Origin: an uncultured Oscillospiraceae bacterium
Lineage (GTDB): Bacteria > Bacillota > Clostridia > Oscillospirales > Oscillospiraceae
NCBI GenBank assembly: GCA_947625965.1
Contig: CANQQO010000004.1
Coordinates: 1 to 50,022 of the forward strand
Reading direction: 5' to 3'
Length of the DNA stretch: 50,022 bases
Made by a program: the position numbers and the translations under genes
Part shown: one piece after another, positions 8,761-17,805 of the stretch
Layout of the letters: each line of letters opens with the position of its first letter
Numbering within the stretch: the stretch's first letter is position 1
Notes under the pieces: model-generated
What the model saw: only the letters and a program-made list of their open reading frames with translations
Database searches by the model: none
Told to the model about the DNA's origin: nothing

Positions 8761-8796
8761 GACGGCCAGGCGAAGCGCCTGGCCGTGTGCGTTTTT

Positions 8797-9723
8797 TCAG
8801 CGCTCCCAGAGGCCCCGGGGGTACTTTCCCTGGGCCGTCAGGTCCGCCAGGGCTTGGATCACCTGGGGCTTGTCGGCGGCGTAGGTGACGCCGAACCAGC
8901 GGTCCGCCGAGTGGAGGACCTTCACCCGGGCCTTCCCCGCCGTCAGCAGCGCCTCCACCGCCAGGGGCAGGAAATACTCCGCCTTGGCCGGATTCGCCGC
9001 CGTCTTCAAAAAGTCCGGGAAGCGGGCCTGGGCCTCGTCCAGAAAGCTGGGGGTGAAGCCCCACATATTCATGGAGACCGTGGTGTCCGCCGGAACCTCC
9101 ACCCAGTGCTCCCCGTCCTCGGTGAAGTGGATGCCGCCGGGGTACTTTTCGATCCGGGTCCGCTCCTGGATCTCCGTCAGGCAGTCGTTTTCGTCCACCT
9201 TGCAGATGCCCCGGGCCACGGAGCCGTGCTCCGTTACCGTGTTGCCCAGACGGTAGCCCACCATGCAGTAGTCATAGAACGCCCCGTCCTGAGCCACCTT
9301 CAGGGCGTCATAGATGGTCTGAAAGGCGGACTGACCATAGTAATCGTCGGAATTCACCACGGCGAAGGGCGCGCCATCAATGGCCTCCCGGGCACAGAGG
9401 ACCGCGTGGGTGGTGCCCCAGGGCTTGGTCCGGCCCTCGGGAATGGCGACGCCCTCCGGCAGGAGGGAGTCCAGCTCCTGATAGGCGTAGCGGATCTCCA
9501 GGGGGCACTTTTTCAGCCGCTCCCCCACATAGGTCATGAAATCCGCCTCGATGGCCTTTTTAATAATAATGACCGCCGTCCGGAAGCCGGCCTTCCAGGC
9601 GTCATACAGGGAAAAATCCAAAATTGCCTCGCCCTGGCAGCCCACGGCGTCGATCTGTTTCAGGCCGCCGTACCGGCTGCCCATGCCCGCCGCGAGAACC
9701 ACCAGAACCGGTCCTTTGTTCAT
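8797..9723 (-). CDS. NTP transferase domain / sugar nucleotidyltransferase
   Basis: VLVVLAAGMGSRYGGLKQIDAVG; ATG at 9723 with RBS. Confidence 0.8.
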   Translation of the reverse strand: MNKGPVLVVLAAGMGSRYGGLKQIDAVGCQGEAILDFSLYDAWKAGFRTAVIIIKKAIEADFMTYVGERLKKCPLEIRYAYQELDSLLPEGVAIPEGRTKPWGTTHAVLCAREAIDGAPFAVVNSDDYYGQSAFQTIYDALKVAQDGAFYDYCMVGYRLGNTVTEHGSVARGICKVDENDCLTEIQERTRIEKYPGGIHFTEDGEHWVEVPADTTVSMNMWGFTPSFLDEAQARFPDFLKTAANPAKAEYFLPLAVEALLTAGKARVKVLHSADRWFGVTYAADKPQVIQALADLTAQGKYPRGLWER

Positions 9724-9849
9724 GGGATGACCTCCTTTTTTTACCGCTTGATGCGTGATTTTTATTATATGACAAAAAAACGAAATACGCAAGATGAAAA
9801 TTGTCGTTTTTGCAAGGAATTTCGGAAGAAATCTGCGGGGAGGCCGCCC

Positions 9850-11031
9850 TCACAGGACCCGCAGGATGCAGCCCTTGAGATAGCTGCTGGTTTCGCTGGA
9901 CAGCACCGCCGGATGGTCCCGGCTCTGGGTCAGGGTCTCCAGCAGCAGGGCCTCCCGGCCCACGTCCGCCGCCGCCTCCCGGAGCATTTTCAGAAACAGC
10001 GGCGCGGTCATGTACTGGCTGCACGAGAAAGTGGCCAGCACTCCGCCGGGCTCCAGGAGCTTCATGCAGCGCAGATTCAGCTCCTTATATCCCCGATAGG
10101 CCCCCTCCAGGGCCTTCCGGTTCTTGGCGAAGGCCGGCGGGTCGCAGATGATCAGGCCGTAGCGCTTCCCCGCCTCGCTCTCCCGACGGACCAGATCGAA
10201 GACATTCTCCTCCTGGGTGGCGATCCGCTCCGCCACGCCGTTGCGGCGGGCGTTTTCCATCACCATGGGCAGGACCTCGGCGCTGATGTCCACCGCCTTT
10301 ACCGTTCTGGCCCCGTAGATGGCGGCGTGGACGGCGAAGCCCCCCGTGTGGCAGCACAGGTCCAGCACGTTCCGGCCGGGACTGTAGGGCTTGATCCGGC
10401 CCCGGTTCTCCTGCTGGTCCAGGAAATGGCCGGTCTTCTGGCCATGGAGCAGGTCGGCGGACATCCGGGCGTCGTGCTCCCAGAATTCCACCCGCTCCGG
10501 CAGTGTCCCGTAGACCACCCCGGCCCGCTGGGGCAGACCCTCCAGCTCCCGAATGGCCAGGTCGTTCCGCTCCACGATGCCCTTGGGGTCAAAGAGCTCT
10601 CCCAGGAGCACCACGATCTCCCGCTGAAAGGCCGCCATGCCCAGGCAGGTGATCTGAAAGCTGAGGTAATCCCCAAATTTGTCCACAGTCAGCCCCGGCA
10701 GGCCGTCGGCGTCGCCGTAGACCACCCGGCAGGCGTTGGAAAAGCCCAGCTCCCGCCGCATCCGCCAGGCGGAGGCGATCCGTTCCCGCAGAAGCCGGGA
10801 ATCCACCTCCACCCGCTCCCGGGCCAGGAGCCGGACCAGGATCTTGGACCGACTGTTGAAAAATCCCCGGCCCAGAAACGCCCCGTCGGACCGGGTCACG
10901 TCCACCACGCCCCCGTCGGCGCAGTCCTCGTCCACCCAGGCGGCCTGATTATCATAGACCCACCGCCCTCCGGCGGCCAGGCCCCGTTCCTCCCCCCGGC
11001 GGAGGCGCACTTCTCCGATTGCCATGGTCAT
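9850..11031 (-). CDS. PUA-domain class I rRNA methyltransferase (RlmI/RlmK-like)
   Basis: VLDLCCHTGGFAVHAAIYGARTVKAVDIS...YGLIICDPPAFAKNRK. Confidence 0.88.
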   Translation of the reverse strand: MTMAIGEVRLRRGEERGLAAGGRWVYDNQAAWVDEDCADGGVVDVTRSDGAFLGRGFFNSRSKILVRLLARERVEVDSRLLRERIASAWRMRRELGFSNACRVVYGDADGLPGLTVDKFGDYLSFQITCLGMAAFQREIVVLLGELFDPKGIVERNDLAIRELEGLPQRAGVVYGTLPERVEFWEHDARMSADLLHGQKTGHFLDQQENRGRIKPYSPGRNVLDLCCHTGGFAVHAAIYGARTVKAVDISAEVLPMVMENARRNGVAERIATQEENVFDLVRRESEAGKRYGLIICDPPAFAKNRKALEGAYRGYKELNLRCMKLLEPGGVLATFSCSQYMTAPLFLKMLREAAADVGREALLLETLTQSRDHPAVLSSETSSYLKGCILRVL

Positions 11032-11957
11032 CCTCCCAGTAATTGTAAAAAGGTATCCGGATCCAGGGTCACCGCCTCCCCCTTGAGGCGGTCCCAGGAA
11101 AATTCCCCCGCCAGCTCCCGGGCGGAGACGGGCTCGCTTCGGTCGATCAGCCTCGCCGCCTTGGCCAGGGCGCCCAGCAGAGCCTCCGGCGTCGTCCTCT
11201 GCCGGAGGGCCCCCAGATCCAGGTCCCGATCCCGCTTGCTCAGCCGGCGGCCGTCGGGAGCCAGAAGCATGGGCACGTGTCCATAGCTTGGATGGGGAAA
11301 TCCCAGCAGCTCCTGCAAATACATCTGCCTGGGTGTAGAGGACAGCAGGTCCGCGCCCCGGACCACCTCCGTGACGCCGGCCTCCCCATCGTCCACGGTG
11401 ACAGCAAGCTGGTAGACGAAGACTCCGTCGGCCCGGCGGACCACGAAATCCCCACAGTCCCGGGCCAGGTTTTGGCGGTATTCCCCCTGGGCCAGGTCCG
11501 TAAACGACCACTCCCGGTCCGGCACCCGGACCCGCCAGGAGGGGGCTCTCCGGAAGGCCGCCCGCTGAGCCTCCGTCAAGTCCCGGCAGGTGCCAGGGTA
11601 GACGTAGGTCCCGTCGGACAGGTGGGGCGCGTTGGGGCTGTGGAGCAGGCTGCGGGTGCAGTAGCAGGGGTAGAGCAGCTCCCTCTCCGCCAGAATTTGA
11701 AAATAGTGTTCATAGGTCCCGCTCCGGCGGCTCTGGGCCTCGGTCTCCAGGTCCCAGTCCAGGCCCAGCCAGGTCAGGTCCTCCCGGATGGACTGGGCAA
11801 ATTCGGCGCTGGTCCGCTGGGTGTCCAGGTCCTCCATCCGCAGCAGGAAGCCCCCGCCCTGGGACCTGGCGGAGAGCCAGGCGGTCAGGGCCGCGAAGAC
11901 GTTCCCCAGGTGCATCCGTCCCGAGGGGGTAGGGGCGAAGCGCCCCAGGACCGTCAC
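11028..11957 (-). CDS. gluQRS: glutamyl-Q tRNA(Asp) synthetase
   Basis: GRFAPTPSGRMHLGNVFAAL...LLRMEDLDTQR...LSKRDRDLDL; GTG start. Confidence 0.88.
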   Translation of the reverse strand: MTVLGRFAPTPSGRMHLGNVFAALTAWLSARSQGGGFLLRMEDLDTQRTSAEFAQSIREDLTWLGLDWDLETEAQSRRSGTYEHYFQILAERELLYPCYCTRSLLHSPNAPHLSDGTYVYPGTCRDLTEAQRAAFRRAPSWRVRVPDREWSFTDLAQGEYRQNLARDCGDFVVRRADGVFVYQLAVTVDDGEAGVTEVVRGADLLSSTPRQMYLQELLGFPHPSYGHVPMLLAPDGRRLSKRDRDLDLGALRQRTTPEALLGALAKAARLIDRSEPVSARELAGEFSWDRLKGEAVTLDPDTFLQLLGG

Positions 11958-12283
11958 GCCCGCCCCCCGGCGGCCAGATACCACACCAAAAGGCCGATAA
12001 TAAAGGCCAGGAGAATGACCGCCGCGATGAGCAGCGGACTGACGGGCTCGTCCCGGTTGGGCGCTTCCTCCCGCTCCTCCGGCACTTCCTCCTCCAGCTC
12101 CGGTTCGCCGTCCTGCCAGTCCTCCTCGGAGAAGAGGGCGTCCAGGTCCAGCGAGCTGTCCCACTCCGGCTCCGGCTGGGGCTCGTCGTCTTCAAAATTG
12201 TAAATCTCCTGCCGTTCCGTCTGCTCCTCTTCCAGCAGCGCCCGGTTCAGCCGGTCCAGCTCCTGATCCCGGTCCCGAAACAT
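11954..12283 (-). CDS. small acidic single-TM protein, hypothetical
   Basis: Acidic N-terminus and C-terminal TM; 4-bp overlap with gluQRS. Confidence 0.6.
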   Translation of the reverse strand: MFRDRDQELDRLNRALLEEEQTERQEIYNFEDDEPQPEPEWDSSLDLDALFSEEDWQDGEPELEEEVPEEREEAPNRDEPVSPLLIAAVILLAFIIGLLVWYLAAGGRA

Positions 12284-12415
12284 AGGGGACCCTCCCTTCC
12301 GTTTTTTGACCATTATAGCAGGTCCCGGCCCAAAGGTCAAGAATTCTCCGGTCCGGCGGTGATATTCCCGTCTCCGGCGAATAGACTTGTCTCACTAAGG
12401 CATTGGAGGGATGTT

Positions 12416-13588
12416 ATGAAACGGGCCGTTTGGATGATGGTTTTGTGCGCGATGGTGATCTCCCTGCTCCCCGGCAGGGCCCACGCGGTAGATTTGAATG
12501 TGGCGGGGAAAAGCGCGGTACTCATAGACATCGCCACGGGGACGGTGCTCTACGAGTCCAACTCCCATGAACCCCTGGCTCCGGCCAGCGTGACCAAGGT
12601 GATGACCATGCTGCTGATCATGGAGGCGGTGGACTCCGGCCGCATTTCCTGGGACGACATGGTGACGGCCTCCGAGGCGGCCAGCGCCAAGGGCGGCAGT
12701 CAGATCTACCTCAAGGCAGGGGAGACCATGACCGTCCGGGAGATGGTCAAGTCCATCGCGGTGTCCTCCGCCAACGACTGCGCCTGCGCCATGGCGGAGC
12801 ACATTGCCGGCAGCGAGGCGGCGTTTGTGGAGATGATGAACGCCAAGGCCAAGGAGCTGGGCATGGCGGACACCAAATTCGTCAACTGCACCGGTCTCGA
12901 TGACGACGACAGCGCCAAGGAGCATCGGACCTCCGCCTACGACATTGCCCTCATGTCCCGGGAGCTGCTGAAAAATCACCCGGACATCACCCAATTCACC
13001 ACCATCTGGATGGACACGGTCCGAAACGGGGCCTTCGGTCTTGCCAACACCAACAAGCTGATCCGTTTCTACTCCGGCGCCACGGGCCTGAAGACGGGCT
13101 TCACCTCCGGGGCGGGCTACTGCCTGTCCGCCTCCGCCGAGCGGGAGGGCCTTGGGCTGATCGCGGTGGTGATGGGCTGCGCCACCAGCCAGGACCGCTT
13201 TTCCGCCTGCAAATCCATGCTGGACTATGGCTTTGCCAACTATGCCTTGGTATCTCCGGAGCTGACGGAGGAAGCGGCGGTGCCGGTCAAGCTGGGGGCG
13301 GAGGAGACGATCCGGGTCAAGCTGGGGGAGGACCCGACCCTGCTCATTGACAAGGCCCAGCGGGCCAGCGTCTCCACGGACATTGTTCTGGACGAGTCGG
13401 TCACGGCGCCGGTCAGCGAGGGCCAGCGCTTGGGGACGATGACGGTCCGCTCAGGGGAGCAGATACTATCGCAGGTGCCCCTTGTGGCGGAAAAGGCGGT
13501 CCCCCGGCTGACCTGGGGAGACCTGTTCTGGAAGGTCCTCCGGCAGACTGCAATGGGCCGGCAGCCATCGGACGCGGACAACGCCTAG
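12416..13588 (+). CDS. D-alanyl-D-alanine carboxypeptidase (DacF-like)
   Basis: Signal peptide; LAPASVTKVMTMLL (SxxK), SSANDCACAMAE, LKTGFTSGAGYC (KTG). Confidence 0.93.
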   Translation: MKRAVWMMVLCAMVISLLPGRAHAVDLNVAGKSAVLIDIATGTVLYESNSHEPLAPASVTKVMTMLLIMEAVDSGRISWDDMVTASEAASAKGGSQIYLKAGETMTVREMVKSIAVSSANDCACAMAEHIAGSEAAFVEMMNAKAKELGMADTKFVNCTGLDDDDSAKEHRTSAYDIALMSRELLKNHPDITQFTTIWMDTVRNGAFGLANTNKLIRFYSGATGLKTGFTSGAGYCLSASAEREGLGLIAVVMGCATSQDRFSACKSMLDYGFANYALVSPELTEEAAVPVKLGAEETIRVKLGEDPTLLIDKAQRASVSTDIVLDESVTAPVSEGQRLGTMTVRSGEQILSQVPLVAEKAVPRLTWGDLFWKVLRQTAMGRQPSDADNA

Positions 13589-13716
13589 GCGGGCGGCTGA
13601 ATCCTTCGGCCCTGTGTAGAAGCGCGGGCAACGGTGGGTCCGTACCCTTGCCGGCAGGCAGGAATCGGACGCGCGCGGGATTCTAACGCCCCCGGTTGGC
13701 AAAACCGGGGGCGTCT

Positions 13717-13930
13717 GAGGCTGTCAAAAAAGCCCTTCCGAGTTTGCCGTCCGCAGACGGCAAACCCATTTCAATCATTTTTTGCCAGGGCGTGTACCTG
13801 GCAAAAAATACCTATCAGGCTGAGAGTGTGCGAGCCGGGCGAAAGACCGGCGAGTGCGCGGTTCAGCCTGCGATCCCCTCCAAATGGGAGCCCAGCGAAG
13901 CGGGTCCCATTTGGAAGTCTGTCATTCCGA
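13717..13930 (-). mobile_element. Family-1 MITE-like multi-hairpin repeat, copy B (inverted, one end decayed)
   Basis: Reverse-oriented match to copies A and D; adjacent hairpin ACGCCCCCGGTTggcaAAACCGGGGGCGT at 13686-13714 present on one side only. Confidence 0.75.
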
Positions 13931-14413
13931 AAGTGGGACCCGCTTTACCAAATATCCCGCCAGAGCCCCCACCGCAATGCCAAAGAGGGTCCCGCTCAGG
14001 ATCAAATAGGGCAAATAGTAGACGATCGCGCCGGTCCCCAGCAGCAGCCAGGCCATCAGGATTTGCCCCAAATTATGGAGCACGCCCCCAACCACACTGA
14101 CCGACACGGCGGAAAACCCGCCGATTCGTTTCAGGCCCGCCATCCCCGCCAGACTCAGGCACGCTCCGGCCAGGCTGTAAAGAAAGCTGGCCCCGGAGCC
14201 AAAGAGCATCGCGGTCACGACGACCCTGACTCCCGACACGGCGGCGGCCTCCCAGCCCCCCAGCGCGTAGAGCGCGAAAACCACGGCGATATTCGCCAGA
14301 CCGATCTTAATCCCCGGAATGGCCACAAAGGAAGGGATCTGGCTTTCCAAATAGGACAGCACCATGGCCAAGCTGGCGCAGAGGGCCAAAACCGTCAATT
14401 TTCGACTTTTCAC
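13922..14413 (-). CDS. Gx transporter family protein (ECF-type membrane component)
   Basis: IPSFVAIPGIKIGLANIAVVFALY...GVLHNLGQILMAWLL; GTG start inferred. Confidence 0.75.
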   Translation of the reverse strand: MKSRKLTVLALCASLAMVLSYLESQIPSFVAIPGIKIGLANIAVVFALYALGGWEAAAVSGVRVVVTAMLFGSGASFLYSLAGACLSLAGMAGLKRIGGFSAVSVSVVGGVLHNLGQILMAWLLLGTGAIVYYLPYLILSGTLFGIAVGALAGYLVKRVPLSE

Positions 14414-14424
14414 CCCACCGTCTC

Positions 14425-14781
14425 CTACAAATAAGCGTCCACACCGTCCGCTTGCCCATAGACCGTGACGGTGAGCCGGTTTGGCAGGCAGGTGATGACC
14501 TGCCCGTCCCGGGACACCCGTCCCTGCTTGACGCACAGCTTGTCGGGGCAGTTCGCGTCTGAGAGATAGGCGCAGCCGTCCTCGATGACGAGCACATTGG
14601 ACCCGCCGTTCAGGGGATAGACGCCGTCCGCGTCCAGCGAGTACCTTCCGACCTCCATCCCATCCACCCGCACGACCACGAAGGTCCCGCTCTGCCGAAG
14701 GCAGGACAGGCCAAACAGGGCCAAGCTCAGAAGCAGCAGTCCCCCGATCAAAAACAGATCCCGCCGCCGCAAAGGGAACAC
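14425..14781 (-). CDS. NusG domain II-containing protein
   Basis: TM + VDGMEVGRYSLDADGVYPLNGGSNVLVIEDGCAYLSDANCPDKLCVKQGRVSRDGQVITCLPNRLTV; start uncertain (14781 or 14832). Confidence 0.85.
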   Translation of the reverse strand: MFPLRRRDLFLIGGLLLLSLALFGLSCLRQSGTFVVVRVDGMEVGRYSLDADGVYPLNGGSNVLVIEDGCAYLSDANCPDKLCVKQGRVSRDGQVITCLPNRLTVTVYGQADGVDAYL

Positions 14782-14980
14782 CCCCCCGAAAAAAGGTACT
14801 CCTATTATACCTTCCCGCCGGCCAAAAAGCAACCTTCCGCCCGAAAAAAGGAATTTTGCTGTTTTGGACGAGGAGAAACCTTATGAAATCCAAAAAATGA
14901 CGCCGCTTTCTTGCGATATAAAAAGATTTGAACCGTTTTCAATTGACGTATCTGTCGACCCAAACAAATAAGATAAAAAA

Positions 14981-15016
14981 ACAGCCATACCCGGATCTCT
15001 CCGAATATGGCTGTTC
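14981..15016. terminator. intrinsic terminator
   Basis: AACAGCCATAccc...TATGGCTGTT hairpin preceded by an A-run. Confidence 0.6.
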
Positions 15017-15105
15017 TCATTGCCGCACCCCTGTTTGGCGGCTGCCCTTTGTCAGTATGGTTTCGATACTGCCTTATTGGAAGCTGCCCGAAGGGGAGCG
15101 GTTTT

Positions 15106-15540
15106 TCAGCGGGCCTGGATCCGGCGGATCCGATTGGCGCCCTGGTTGGCGGAGCCGTTGCCGCCGGTCATGCCGCCGTTGTCGCCGGAGCCGCCGGTCA
15201 TGCCGCCGTCGTCGCCGGAGCTGCCGCCGGTCATATCGCCGTTGTCGCCGCCGGTGCCGTTCTCAGCGCCGCCGTTGCCGCCGCTGGGGTCCATCTGACC
15301 GCCGCTGGGATTGGTCCCGCTGGGCGTGGTGCCCTGAGAACCGCTGGGCGTGGTGGAGCCGCTGCCGCCGGTGGCGGAGCTGGGCGTGGTGGAGCTGGAG
15401 CTGGGCACGGAGCCCGAGGGCACCACCGTGGACTGACTGCTGGAGCTGGGAGTGCTGCCAGCGGACATCCCGTTGCGGCAGCCCGCCAGGCAGAACGTAA
15501 GGACAAGGGCCAGGGCAATGGCTGTGGTAAATGCTTTCAT
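15106..15540 (-). CDS. low-complexity Ser/Thr/Gly-rich lipoprotein
   Basis: LTFCLAGC lipobox then GGMTGG-type repeats. Confidence 0.6.
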   Translation of the reverse strand: MKAFTTAIALALVLTFCLAGCRNGMSAGSTPSSSSQSTVVPSGSVPSSSSTTPSSATGGSGSTTPSGSQGTTPSGTNPSGGQMDPSGGNGGAENGTGGDNGDMTGGSSGDDGGMTGGSGDNGGMTGGNGSANQGANRIRRIQAR

Positions 15541-15647
15541 ATCTGATTCCTCCTCATTTTTTTGCCGCAAGGCTATTATCTCCCTTTGCGGCCGGTCTAC
15601 CCAGGAAAAATGCGGAAAAAATGGGAATCAAAAAATGGGATTTGCCA

Positions 15648-15676
15648 TTGCTTTTTTGACGTATTTCTAGTATAAT
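15648..15676 (+). promoter_or_regulatory. sigma-A-like promoter for ferredoxin gene
   Basis: TTGCTT - 17 bp - TATAAT. Confidence 0.6.
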
Positions 15677-15711
15677 GAGCCAAGACTACGAAAAAAGGGG
15701 AATCTCCTGTT

Positions 15712-16098
15712 ATGAAGAAACTCACCGTCAAGAAAAATGTGGAATGTATGGCGTGTCTGGCCTGCGTTCAGGCCTGCTCCAACGCCTTTTACAAGACCTT
15801 CCATCAGGACCTGGCCTGCATCCGGGTGGTGGCGAAGCCCGGCGGGGCCAAGCCCGTGACCTGCATTCAGTGCGGCAAGTGCGCCAGGACCTGCGAGCAT
15901 GAGGCCATCACCCAGAACCCCAAGACCGGCGTGTACATGATCAATAAGAAAAAGTGCGTCTCCTGCGGCAAGTGCAAGGAGGTCTGCCCCATGCAGGTCA
16001 TCGTCCTTCCCACCGAGGGACCCGCCTCCAAGTGCATCGCCTGCGGCATCTGCGCCAAGGCCTGCCCCATGGAGCTGCTGGAGGTCGTGGAGAAGTAA
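15712..16098 (+). CDS. 4Fe-4S dicluster/ferredoxin-like protein
   Basis: Multiple CxxCxxCxxxC motifs: CMACLACVQAC, CIQCGKCARTC, CVSCGKCKEVC, CIACGICAKAC. Confidence 0.92.
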   Translation: MKKLTVKKNVECMACLACVQACSNAFYKTFHQDLACIRVVAKPGGAKPVTCIQCGKCARTCEHEAITQNPKTGVYMINKKKCVSCGKCKEVCPMQVIVLPTEGPASKCIACGICAKACPMELLEVVEK

Positions 16099-16124
16099 AG
16101 GCTCGCCGCCCGGAAGGGCGGCGG

Positions 16125-16309
16125 GAGGCTGCCAAAAACTTTCGTTTTTGCACAGCCTCCCCAATGGGACCCGCTTTCCTGGGCGCCCATTTGGAGGGGA
16201 TCGCAGGCTGAGAGGTATTTTTTGCCAAGTACACACCCTGGCAAAAAAGGATCGAAATCCATTCGCCGTCTGCGGACGGCAAACTCTGCGAGGCTTTTTT
16301 CAAAAGCTG
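16125..16309 (+). mobile_element. Family-1 MITE-like multi-hairpin repeat, copy C (short form)
   Basis: Flanked by identical 22-bp hairpin TCGCCGCCCGGAAGGGCGGCGG at 16103-16124 and 16310-16331; lacks hairpin 3. Confidence 0.82.
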
Positions 16310-16349
16310 TCGCCGCCCGGAAGGGCGGCGGATTTTTAGAAAAAGGAGG

Positions 16350-17648
16350 ATGGTCATGGTCAGTTCCGGTTGGGAATGGATCTTATATCTGCTGCTCTAC
16401 GCTTTCTTTGGGTGGATGGGAGAAGTGCTCTGGCACGCGGTGACGGACCGGCGCTTCGTCCACCAGGGCTTCCTCAATCTGCCCCTGGATCTGCCCTACG
16501 GCATTTCCTGGGCGATCATGATCCAGGTCCTGCCAACTATGGGCAGGAATTACCTGATGCAATTTGTGTTTACCACCGTGGTGCTGACGGTGGTCCGAAG
16601 CCTGTCCGGCTTCCTGCTCCGCCGGATCAGCCATATGGACCAGTGGGAGAGCCAGCGGACCATACCCCAGTCCTGGATGGTCTGGGCCGGGCGGCTGCTC
16701 ATCGCCGGCGGGATGCTGCTGTGCTACCATGTGTTCCACCCCCTGCTGGCGGCGCTGGTGCTGCTGCTGCCCAAGCTGGTGGTAAAGCTCCTGGCGATTG
16801 CCTTGGGGAGCCTGACGGTCCTGGATTTTGGCCTCATGGTCTACGCCCTTCGCCACGGCGTCCCGGCCCAGGCGATGGAGATCCGGAGCCAGACCTCCGC
16901 TCTGGCCCAGCGGCTGACGGACCGGATCTGGCGGCGGCTTCAGCGGGCCTACCCCGGCATCGAGGCCGACCCAACGCTGGAAAAGCACTACACCTTTGCC
17001 CAGGGGATGTGCCTGGACAAGCTGGTGTGGGTCTTTGTGATCAGCGCTCTGCTGGGGGATATTCTGGAGACGCTCTACTGCCGCCTGGTGGGCGGAAACT
17101 GGATGAGCCGGTCCAGCGTGCTCTATGGACCCTTCAGCTTTGTCTGGGGCCTGGGGGCGGTGGTGCTCACGGTGACGCTGCGGCACCTGGCCGGGAAATC
17201 GGACCGGTGGGTGTTCCTGGGGGGCTTTGTCATCGGCGGAGCCTACGAGTATTTTTGCAGCGTGTTCACCGAGCTGGTCTACGGCGTGGTGTTCTGGGAT
17301 TACAGCAGTATGCCGCTGAATATCGGCGGCCGGACCAATGTGCTGTTCTGCTTCTTCTGGGGCATTTTGGCGGTGGTGTGGATCAAGGTCCTCTACCCGC
17401 CTATGGAGCGGAGCATTGAAAAGCTGCCGGTGGTGGCGGGGAAGGTGCTGACCTGGGCGGTCGTGATCTTCCTCCTCTGCGACGCGGCCCTGACCGGGGC
17501 GGCCATGCTGCGCTACGACACCCGCCAGGACCGTCCGGAGGCGTCCAACGCGGTGGAAACCTTCCTGGACAGCGCGTATGACGACGACTATATGGAAAGC
17601 CGCTGGCCCAACATGAAGGTGGCGCGGACAAAAGACCAGACGGAATGA
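16350..17648 (+). CDS. putative ABC transporter permease, CmpB-type (PF06541-like), internally duplicated
   Basis: Multi-TM; two similar segments (FFGWMGEVLWHAVTDRRFVHQGFLNLPL / LLGDILETLYCRLVGGNWMSRSSVLYGPF). Confidence 0.75.
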   Translation: MVMVSSGWEWILYLLLYAFFGWMGEVLWHAVTDRRFVHQGFLNLPLDLPYGISWAIMIQVLPTMGRNYLMQFVFTTVVLTVVRSLSGFLLRRISHMDQWESQRTIPQSWMVWAGRLLIAGGMLLCYHVFHPLLAALVLLLPKLVVKLLAIALGSLTVLDFGLMVYALRHGVPAQAMEIRSQTSALAQRLTDRIWRRLQRAYPGIEADPTLEKHYTFAQGMCLDKLVWVFVISALLGDILETLYCRLVGGNWMSRSSVLYGPFSFVWGLGAVVLTVTLRHLAGKSDRWVFLGGFVIGGAYEYFCSVFTELVYGVVFWDYSSMPLNIGGRTNVLFCFFWGILAVVWIKVLYPPMERSIEKLPVVAGKVLTWAVVIFLLCDAALTGAAMLRYDTRQDRPEASNAVETFLDSAYDDDYMESRWPNMKVARTKDQTE

Positions 17649-17698
17649 CCGTCAAGCCGGCAAAGCACATCAACTGTCCGCCCTGCGCTCCGCAAATG

Positions 17699-17741
17699 CA
17701 AAATCCGCGCCTTTTTGGGATGAAAAAGGCGCGGATTTTTT
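17699..17741 (+). terminator. intrinsic terminator
   Basis: AAAATCCGCGCCTTTTT...AAAAAGGCGCGGATTTTT. Confidence 0.85.
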
Positions 17742-17805
17742 ATGTGTGTTTGGGCCGGGGCACATTCCCTGCGGGGCGTGTCCGGGACCCGCCTGGCATA
17801 GCGCG

